From an uncultured Clostridia bacterium (GTDB lineage Bacteria > Bacillota > Clostridia > TANB77 > CAG-508): DNA of 10,835 nt. Below are positions 1-9,300 of this stretch, in pieces (within the stretch, counting starts at the first letter, position 1; each line of letters begins with the position of its first letter). The notes beneath the pieces are model-generated. The model ran no database searches. It worked only from the letters and a program-made list of their open reading frames with translations, and had not been told where the DNA came from. The stretch is taken from assembly GCA_944388615.1 (NCBI GenBank), contig CALXJL010000046.1, positions 1 to 10,835 on the forward strand. Reading direction: 5' to 3'. Made by a program: the position numbers and the translations under genes.

Positions 1-3
1 TAA

Positions 4-14
4 CACCTCCTTTC
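4..14 (-). promoter_or_regulatory. Strong Shine-Dalgarno site of a gene just off the left edge
   Basis: Read on the minus strand, the first bases of the window give GAAAGGAGGTG, with a perfect AGGAGG core at 11-6. Only five bases remain to the left edge, so at normal spacing the start codon of a minus-strand gene should fall at or within a few bases beyond position 1. No coding part of that gene is visible, so its product cannot be named. Together with the hexamers at 40-68 this gives a short leader of roughly 30 bases, divergent from the tRNA gene. Confidence 0.7.
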
Positions 15-39
15 TAGCTTATTGCCGAAAGGCTATTTT

Positions 40-68
40 AATATACAATATTTTTACAGATTATTCAA
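40..68 (-). promoter_or_regulatory. Putative sigma-A-type promoter for the gene left of the window
   Basis: On the minus strand TTGAAT (68-63; 4 of 6 to TTGACA) is followed after 17 bases by TATATT (45-40; 5 of 6 to TATAAT). Transcription would begin near 33 and run left through the strong ribosome binding site at 11-6. Spacing and order are right, but the region is so AT-rich that hexamers like these arise by chance. The call rests mainly on the agreement with the downstream ribosome binding site. Confidence 0.45.
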
Positions 69-130
69 TAAAATTTAAAAGCTTTTCAATAACTATTTTA
101 AAATTTATTGGAACTATTCTTTAATTAACT

Positions 131-150
131 ACATATAATTTATTATATGT
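131..150. promoter_or_regulatory. Perfect 9-bp inverted repeat containing TATAAT, upstream of tRNA-Cys
   Basis: ACATATAAT (131-139) and ATTATATGT (142-150) are exact reverse complements separated by TT. The left arm contains a consensus TATAAT at 134-139, 21 bases before the tRNA 5' end, so it could be the tRNA -10 box with a start near 146. The best upstream match, TTGGAA at 108-113, is 20 bases away, which is too far for a good -35. The palindrome could instead be an operator or a chance AT-rich structure. The sequence shows the symmetry, and any regulatory role is inference. Confidence 0.35.
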
Positions 151-160
151 AATTTCAAAT

Positions 161-234
161 GGCGACATAGCCAAGTGGTAAGGCACAAGTCTGCAAAACT
201 TTGAGCCCCGGTTCGAATCCGGGTGTCGCCTCCA
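161..234 (+). tRNA. tRNA-Cys (anticodon GCA), CCA encoded
   Basis: The gene folds as a complete cloverleaf. The acceptor stem pairs GGCGACA (161-167) with TGTCGCC (224-230). The D stem pairs GCC (170-172) with GGC (182-184). The anticodon loop CTGCAAA (191-197) has GCA at 193-195, which reads UGC/UGU codons. The T stem pairs CCCGG (207-211) with CCGGG (219-223) around TTCGAAT. The discriminator base is T at 231, the known identity base for cysteinyl-tRNA synthetase, followed by genomically encoded CCA (232-234). The variable loop is short (203-206). One irregularity is that the outermost anticodon-stem pair (186 with 202) is C-U, leaving four clean pairs. The gene stands alone and faces the giant adhesin gene, with a shared terminator between them. 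Confidence 0.97.
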
Positions 235-320
235 ATTTTAATAATTTTAGACGGTTATTACTTAAAATGATACGAGATATCAATATAACCGAAATTACAG
301 AAAATACTGCATTAGAAGTA
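235..320. other. Intergenic spacer between tRNA-Cys and the terminator; no gene supported
   Basis: This stretch is AT-rich and shows no ribosome binding site. The only notable reading frame is a 26-codon plus-strand ATG frame (267-347) that runs into the terminator hairpin. It lacks a Shine-Dalgarno site, so it is not called as a gene. The spacer is probably the 3' trailer of the tRNA transcript. Confidence 0.6.
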
Positions 321-359
321 AAAAATAGGGCTTCCTTTTTTAGATGAAACCCTATTTTT
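321..359. terminator. Bidirectional intrinsic terminator between tRNA-Cys and the adhesin gene
   Basis: AAAAATAGGG (321-330) is perfectly complementary to CCCTATTTTT (350-359), giving a 10-bp stem over a 19-base loop. On the plus strand the stem ends in a T-rich run continuing as ATTTATAT. On the minus strand it ends in CCCTATTTTTTAC, so it also has a U-tract. It lies 21 bases beyond the TAG stop (383-381) of the minus-strand gene and 86 bases beyond the tRNA. It can therefore end both convergent transcripts. Confidence 0.85.
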
Positions 360-380
360 ATTTATATACTATCAAATCAC

Positions 381-3300
381 CTATTTTCTTAGTCTTTTTC
401 TTATTCTTACAAATGCAAATTTTGCTTTTCCAACTATTGTTGCAGAAATCGATGTTATATTTAATACTATTAGAAATGCTATTAATATAATATTATCTCC
501 TGTTTTTACAATACCCCCATCAGAATTGTCTTTATTTTTTGTATTTGAATCTGTATTATTTGTATCTGTTGGAGCCATTTTTTTACTATAATAGTAATTA
601 ACCTCAATTAACTCTCTTGTCATTGTTCCTTTAGCATTTTCCGGATACATATGTTGTATTAACTCATATCCATCAAATTGCTTCTCTGATGTTTCATATG
701 CATCTCCTTCATATCCAGTGTACTCTACTTGGTCTTGTAGTTCTTCTCCTGTTTCTATATCTATATGATGTTCTATAACTCCAGCTGATTTATGTGCATA
801 ATAATATTTTACATAAATTGTGTCTTGTATTATTCCATCTTCATTTCTTATAGCTGTCATAATTCCCTGTGTATTTTTTGTTGTTTCTTTTAAGATATAA
901 TTATTAAATGTTTTTTCTATTGTTTTATATTGATCTCCTTCATGTCCATTAATATATTCTGTACTATCAATTTCTGCATTTGTTTCTTCGTTAATTTGTG
1001 TTAACTTAGCTCCTGTCATTTTATCTAAGTATTCAACTACAACCTGCACTTTTTTGATGTAATAGTAATTTACAACTATAGGCTCATATGTCATTATTCC
1101 TTGGGCATTTGATGGTAATTTTTCTACTACTATATCATATCCTTCAATACTGCTTTGTTTTGTACTATACTCATCTCCTTTATTACCTTTATAATCAATT
1201 GAGTTTAATACCTTGTTGGTTGTTATATCTATATGGTTTTCAATGACTTTTGATATATGCTTATAATAGTATTGTACTTTAATTTGTGTTATTTCATTTC
1301 CATCTTCATCAACTGTAACTTTAAATGTACCTTTGCAGTTTTCTGGATATTTTTCTTTTACAATTTCGTAATCTTCAAATATTTTTTCTTCTGTATTATA
1401 CTCTTCTCCTTCATAACCCGTAATAATTACTGTAGAACTACTTCCATCTTTTTCTATAATTTCTTTATTAGTTTCTATATCTATATAGTTTACTTCTAAT
1501 TCAATTTCTCTTCTATAGTAATATATTACTGTTATTTGTTCTATTGTCATTGTTCCTTCTGCATTTGTTGGTAGTTTTTCTTCTATTAAGTCATATCCCT
1601 CAAATTCTTTAGGTTCTATTTTATATTGATCTCCTTCATTTCCTGTATGTATTTCATTGTATAACACTTTATCTGTATTTAAAACAATATGTTTTTCAAC
1701 TACACCTTCTGAAATATGTACATAATAGTAATTTAATATTATATCTTCATTTGTCATTACTATAGTTTCTGACTCTGGTCTTTCTACCAATACATAATCT
1801 TCAATATCTTTAGAAATTGATGTATAAGTATCTCCTATTACTACTTTTTCTGTTGTGGTATCTATTACATCTCCTGTATTTTTATCAATGTAATTTACTG
1901 TTACTTTTGCACTTGGCTTATAATAGTATATTACTGTTATTGCACCTTCAGTCATTTTTCCTTCTGTATTTAAAGTACTTTCTACAAATTTGTAATTTTC
2001 AATATCCTTTTTCTCTGTTTTATAGTCTTTTCCTACATATCCTAATATTGTTTCTTCTTTAGCTAATACTTTGTTATCTGTTATAACATCTGGAGTATCG
2101 TCTTGTTCTAAATACATTGCTTTTACAGATGTATTTTTTGCATAATAGAAAATTAAAGTTTTAGTCTCTTCTTCAAATGTTCCAGTAATTTCTGGTGATT
2201 CTACTAAAGTATAACCTTCCACCATCTTTACATAATCTGTCAAGTCGTAATTATCCAATACTTTCCCATTCTTTATAACTTTTCCAGAAATCTCTTTATT
2301 TGATTGTTTATCCCTGTACTCTATTTTTATTTGAGAATCTTTTCTTGTATAATATACATTTATTACATTATCTTCTTTAGCTATTGTTAATGGTAGATTT
2401 TCTGTTTTTGCAAATTCATATCCATATATAGTTTTATCTGGATATGTTTCTATTATGTCCCCAACACTTGCTGCTATATGTTCTGTTTTGGTCTTATCTA
2501 AAACACCCTCATAATAGTAATTAACTGTATATCCGAATTTATAATATACTTTTATTACATTTGCCACAGGATACTCACTTATTACTAATGGTAATGTACT
2601 AGTTCTATCAAGTACATATCCTGGTAGTGCTTTATCTTCATATTGTGTTATTTCTGTTTTATATTCTGCCATAAATTTATCTGTTTTACTTTCATCCAGT
2701 ATTCCATCATAATAGTATTCTACTTTATATTCGAAATTTCCTTTTACATAATATATTCTTATTACATTGTCTTCTCTCACATTTGTTAATATTAGTGGGA
2801 AGTTCTCTTCTTTTTCTAGTACATATCCTGTAATTATTTTATTTTCATACTCTGCAATTACATCTCCAAATTCTTTATCTTCTACAATAATTGTCTCATC
2901 TTCATTTAATATACCATCATAATAATATTCTACTTTATATTGTACATTGTCATCATAATAGCTGTAATAATAATTTAATTGTGTGTTATTATTAAATATA
3001 ATGTTTTCTTCTTCTACTATATTATCATTGTTTGTTATATATGTTAATGCACATTCTTCTAATAATTTATTATATGTTGTGTTTTGTTTTACATTATATT
3101 GTCCTTGAATATTTATTGATTCTAATTTATTGTCTACTATGTTTATTTGTGGTTCAAATGTAATTGTTTCACTATCTGCTAACATCATATTAGAACCATC
3201 TAAATAATGATTTATTGTTAATGTAATTGGTGTAGTTTGATAATAATATGTTACTTCTATTGTACCATCTATATAATTTCCTGTTGCATTTTCTGGTAAA

Positions 3301-6300
3301 ATATAATCTCCTTGTTCGTTTTTCTCTAATTCCAGATTTTCTAGATTAACTTTTGGTGATGTTATATATTGTGTTCCTATATCTCCTTTTATTTCTTCAT
3401 CCTCTGCTATTTTTATTTTTGTATATTCATCTCCATTTTTTAAATAGTGATGTACTATTACCTTTTGTTTACTTTTGTTTGTTATTGTAATTTCATTATT
3501 TTTTCCTGTTTCTACATCATAGATTATAGGTTCACTATTTAATGTATATCCTTCTGTTGCTTGTAATTCTGTAATTTTGTATTTTCCTACTGGAACACCT
3601 TGTCTTATTTGTCCATATGCATTTGTTTCAAATTCACCTGTGTAATAATCATCTTTATTAAGTGAAAGTTCTACACTGTTTATTGTAAGTGTATCTTCTC
3701 CACTACTAGTGCTTCCATTTTTATAATATCCTAAATGTAAATAATACATTTTTCCTGCTTCTAATACAGTGGTATAATCTTTAGCTCCTTGTACCCCTGT
3801 CAGATAAATTAATCTTCCTGTGGATGAATAATATTTTGGTGGTGTAGTTGTATTTGTTATAGTAGCATATCCATAGTCACCACTTGCACTTGATATTTCT
3901 GCATTTATTTTCAAATTATATTTTCCTGTTGTATTTGTTAAATCTATTGGTATATACGAGTTTGCAGTTGTATTATTTTGTCCTTGATTGTTTGATATAT
4001 ATTTTCCATTGTTTTCTGTAAATGAATATTCCCCATTTGCTGTTAAATCACCTATTTCATTTGTTATATCTGGTCTAGTATCAATTTGCTCTACCTTAAA
4101 TTTAGTTCCTTGTAATTTTTTTGTTTCATCTTGTTCAGCTACTTTATTAATTATTAAAATTTGATCTTGTGCACTAAAAGTAACTACTATGGCTTTATCT
4201 TCTTTTATATTTGTAAAATATCCTACAGGAATTTTGTAACTTCCATTTTCGTTTACTAAATAATCTATTGTTTGTCCATTTATTGTAATATTACTTATTC
4301 CATAACCATTCTCAGGTGTAATTACTATTTCTTTAGTACTATTTTCTCCATATATTATTGTTTCATATGGCTCTTCATCTTCTCCTGAAATACTTCCTCC
4401 TTTTACTCCATTTATTTCATTTATATCTGTTGTTATTTTTAATTTTTTTATTGTATTTTCAATATTTATTTCAGTAGAATCTGTTAACTCTTTATATGAT
4501 TCTATAATTAATTTTGGATATTTATTATTTATATGTATCCAAGCCCCATCAATATTTAATAACCCGAATAATTCTTGTGATTTTAAATATTCGTCTGATA
4601 CAGATGTACCACTTAAATTTTGATTAGTCCCTGTTATTTCTATGCTATTTAAATAATAACAATTACTTACACTGCCCTCAAATAAATAACCAACTATTCC
4701 CCCTGCAGTATTGCCAGCATTTGCATTTCCTGTATTATAGCTATTACTTACACTGCCCTTAAATAAATAACCAACTATTCCTCCTGCATATGTACCAGAA
4801 GAACTTATTTTTCCTGTATTATAGCTATTACTTATATTTGTTTCTTCATGTACAGAACCAACTATTCCTCCTGCATAGTAGTTAGCACTTATATCTCCTG
4901 TATTATAGTTTTTACTTACACTTACTTTTGAACCTACTGAACCTACAATTCCTCCGGCATAGGTACCATTTATTTCTCCTATATTATAATTATTACTTAT
5001 GCTCTTACCTACACTTTCTCCTGTGTCCGCACCAACTATTCCTCCTGCATATCCATTAGGACTACTTATTTTTCCTGTATTATAACTATTACTTATATTT
5101 GTTTGAGAAGTATTTCCAGCTAATCCACCCGCATAATAACTAGCAGTTATTTTTCCTGTGTTATAACTATTACTTATATTTCCATTAGCCAAAATACCTA
5201 CTATTCCTCCGACATAGTCACCATTTATTTCTCCTGTTATTCCAAGGTTCTTAATTTCACATGAGATTCCATATCCAAATAGTCCTGCATATCCATTTAT
5301 ATTTATATATAAATTTTGTATTTCATTTCCTTGTCCATCAAATGTTCCTGAAAAACAATTTGCCTTTGTTATTCCTTCGTTTACTTGAGGTGAACCAATT
5401 GGTGTAAAACCTGTTCCATCACGATTTGTTAATTCTTCTTTTATACTTTCTACTTTTCCATCTCCATTTAAATCCCCATAACTTATATCTGTAGGATCTT
5501 TATATGAACTATCATCTTCAAAATTTATTGTTCTTAATAATTTTATAGTTGTATTACTATAATTGTTTCCTGAATTTACTTTAATAGATAAATCAACTAG
5601 ATCCTCTATATAATTAATATCTTCTGTTTTTTCTATCTCTTTTCCAAATATTGGATATCCATTATTAATATTTTCTGTATCCATAAGATATTCAATTGAA
5701 AAATCTTTTAAAAATATTTCAGATTTCATATATGCTTCAGATAATTCCGTACCTTCTGAATTTATGGTCTGTCCTATTATTTCCAGTGTATCTGGATAAT
5801 AACAATTATTAATAGTTGCTTGTGCTCTAGCCGCTACTATTGCTCCAGCCATTCCTTTATCTCCATTACTACTTACTTGCCCTATATTATAACTATTACT
5901 AATATCTCCAGCACTTAGTCCTCCCACTATTCCTCCCGCACACATACCACTTACTTTTCCTGTATTATAACTTCCATTTATAATTGCTGATTGTGCATAA
6001 CCAATTATTCCGCCTACATATATTCCATTTATTTCTCCTGTATTATAGCTATTATTTATCATTCCGTTTGTCGTTTCTATCCCTACAATTCCTCCTGCAT
6101 ATCCATTAGAACTTATTTTTCCTGTATTATAGCTATTACTTATAGTAGATATATAATTTAAATAACCTACTATTCCTCCGGCATTTGGACCATTTATTTC
6201 TCCTATATTGTAGCAATTATCTATACTACTATACATATATGCACATCCTACTATTCCTCCTACATATCCGGGACCACTTACTTCTCCTGTCACTCCTAAA

Positions 6301-9300
6301 TTTTTAATTTCTGCACCTTTTACATATCCAAATAGTCCTGCATATTCATATGAACTATTATTTATATATAAATTCTGTATCTCATTTTCTTGTCCATCAA
6401 ATATTCCTGAAAAACACGAATCATAGCTTAGTCCAATTGGTGTAAAACCACTACCATCTTTATTTGTTAATTGTTGTTTTAACTTTTGTGAATTTTTATC
6501 ACCTCTATATGAATTATCATCTTCAAAATCCAATGTTCTCATTAATTTTACTACTGTATTTGAATATGTATTACCACTATTTACAGAATTAGAAAGCTCA
6601 ACTAAATCTTCTATATAGTTTATTTTTAAAATTTCTTTTCCAATATCTTCTTGATTTTCTATATTACCATCTTCTACTTCTTTTCCTCCGACCTTAAATA
6701 CTTCTTTTTCATTTTTTTCTAAATATCCTTCTGGGAACCCTACTTCAACAGCCATATACATTCCTGGTCTTAATGGAATAGTTATTACACCATTTTTATC
6801 TGTTATAAACACATAATCCCCATCTTCATTTTGTTCTCCTACATAATCTCCATTCACATCTTTTGCATAATCTTTTATACTTGAGTTTTCATTTAATTCA
6901 TATATTATAAATTCAGCATTTGCTAGAGGTTCTCCTGTTTCAGAATCTGTTTTTGTTAGTTTAAATAATGGTTTATCTTGAATAATTAACTTTACTGTGT
7001 TTTCTTCTATTATCACATTTTTGACTGTTGTTAAATTATCTTTATTGTCTATATTAATCTCCAAATTTCCTTCTGTATTTTTACTTACTATGAATTGTAT
7101 TTTTTCTGCATTATTTGAATATCCATCAGGTGCTTTTATTTCTTGTAATGTATATTTTCCTGTTACATTTTTTCCTTCCACATATTGATAAAGTTCAGGA
7201 ATATTAATATATCCATTTTCATCTGTTGTATACTCTCGTGGGAAAGTAGAATCTACAGATATATCATCTGTTGTTATTCTAAATCTTGCTCCTTCAAGTG
7301 GTTTTAATTTTTCTATATTTTCTTCATTTAAATTTTCTTCTACTTTTATTATTTGCAAATTATATGTTGGTATTTTCTCATTTGTAATATTTACATTTAC
7401 TGTTATAATATCTTCTTGTTCGTTGTTTTGTATTACTGCATTTGCAAAACTCTCATTTAAACTTTCTAGTTTTAAAACATTATTTTCATTTGTTATTAAT
7501 TTAAATTGTATATCATCTGCTAAATAATACCCTTGTGCATATGTTTCACTAATAGTATATATTGTATTTTTATCTAAATCACCTATTTCTATTTGTCCTT
7601 CACTATTTGTAATATATGTCTTATTTTTTTCCTCTAACTTAAATCTTACATTTGCTAGAGCATCTCCTGTTTTTTCATCTGTTTTTGTAATTACTAATTT
7701 ATATTTTGGTTCATCTTCTACAATTGCTTTTAAAGTTTCCCCTTCAATTATAGGTGTTTCCAAAAAATTATCTTCTGATAATACATTTATTTTTAATGTA
7801 CCATCTTCATTTTCTACTACTTCAAATTCTATCTCATCATTATTTAAAGTATAATTTTCAGCAGGTTTTACTTCTTTTAATATATATTTTTTTCCTACAA
7901 ACAAACCATTAACTAATAATTTTCCTTCTGAATTTGTGGTTACTAGTTTTGAATTTTCTTCTCCATTTTCAGTTTTTTCTGCAATTTTATATGTTGCACC
8001 AGGTACAACTTTTACGGTACCTGCTTTTTGTTTTGTTATTTCTGCATTGTATCTTCTTATTACTCTAATTCCTAATTTGCTTGGTTCAATTTGTGTTTGT
8101 AAATTTCCTTCTTCTGTATTTAATAATAAATATACTAAATGCTCACAATATGATGTTTTATTCAATTGTACATCATCTGGAATAATTATATTATATTTAA
8201 ATGTGTAACTTTTTCCTGATGGAAATTCATAATCTCCAAAATCTATTAAATATCTTTTCACATTACTAAAACTCTCTGGAGATGTTGTCCATCCATTATT
8301 TTCGTCTTCTAAATCTTTTGTTGCTTCTGGGTTAGTTGAATAATACACTATAACTTTGTCTTGTAATTCTTCCGGAACAATTATTCCAGTATCTGCCATT
8401 TGTGTTGAGAATTCTGACATTAACTCTTTTTCATTTGTTATATATTTATTTCCCTCAAATGGGATTACTCCCAATATTTTAACATCACTTACAGACAAAG
8501 CATATTTGTTTACTACTGCCATATTAACTGTTGCATTTTTTTGTTTTGTATCTAGATCTACAATATTTGGTGCTATTTCTACACTATTATTTTCATCATA
8601 ATTTGATAAATATTGGCTTGTTACTATTGAGTTAGGAGCTTTTAAACTCAAACTAGTTGTTCTTAATCCCACTAATTCTTCTTTATTTTCATTTTTATTT
8701 AAGTCATATATATCTTTTGTAGATATATAATAATTATTTGCCTGTTTGTTATATGCATATAAGTTTATATCTCCATTTATTTTAGTTGATGCAACATCTG
8801 GTGTTAGATTACAATCTATTGTTATAGAATATGTTGTTTGTTCTTCATTTAATGTAAGTATTTTTATTAAATATTTTCCGTTTTCTTTTATAACTTCATA
8901 TCCCATTATTTCTACATTACTATTATTTACAGTAATATCATTTACATTTACTGCAATTATTTCTTCTGGTAGTTCTACTATAAATTCTCCATCTTTCCAA
9001 TAAGCTTCATTGTAGTTTGTTTTTGTAGTATTAATTGTTATTTTATGGTTTTCAGATGTTTGTTGTATCCCTATTTCTTTTGGCGTTGTACTTATACTCA
9101 TATTAGAAATTTCATCTTCATAATTAGCTATTGCAGTTTTATTTACTGTTATTAACTCTTCTGAACCTTCTATTTTTAAACTACCTTCAAAATATGTATT
9201 TACTTTTATAATTTCGTCAAATTCTTCTTTTGAGAATTTTTCTAGTAATAAATTATTATCTATTTCTTTAACATTATATACAAAAAAGTTTGTATTTTGT

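Larger units (their letters stand above)
4497..5618 (-). repeat. GLUG-repeat block B (residues 1582-1955), eight motifs
   Basis: This is a second, diverged copy of block A, starting 335 codons later with INYIEDLVDLSIKVNSGNNY, then GFTPIG, FDGQGNEIQNLYI and eight AGGIVG/NSYNTG units ending SNCYYLNSIEI. It closes with WIHINNKYPKLIIES. It differs from A by an extra unit, longer loops and an inserted DLNGDGKVESIK segment (5439-5474) before the TNRDGTGF motif. The A-B arrangement shows duplication of a complete domain, not only of single motifs. Confidence 0.85.

Noticed and set aside
267..347. A 26-codon plus-strand frame after the tRNA, reading MIRDINITEIT near its start.
   Set aside because: The opening loosely recalls the N-terminus of class I fumarate hydratase alpha subunits, but the likeness stops after about a dozen residues. 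There is no ribosome binding site, and the frame ends inside the terminator hairpin. It is too weak even to call a gene remnant.
4497..6623. A CRISPR-like or intergenic repeat array, suggested by the regularly recurring short DNA strings.
   Set aside because: The strings recur at multiples of three, vary in spacing and translate into GLUG protein repeats in one open frame.
1257..9003. Several plus-strand frames of 60-90 codons opposite the giant gene (for example near 1257, 1817, 6997, 7936, 8356 and 8746).
   Set aside because: They are rich in Phe, Leu, Ile and Tyr as expected from reading AT-rich coding DNA on the wrong strand. They have no ribosome binding sites and fall wholly within a continuous, motif-rich gene.
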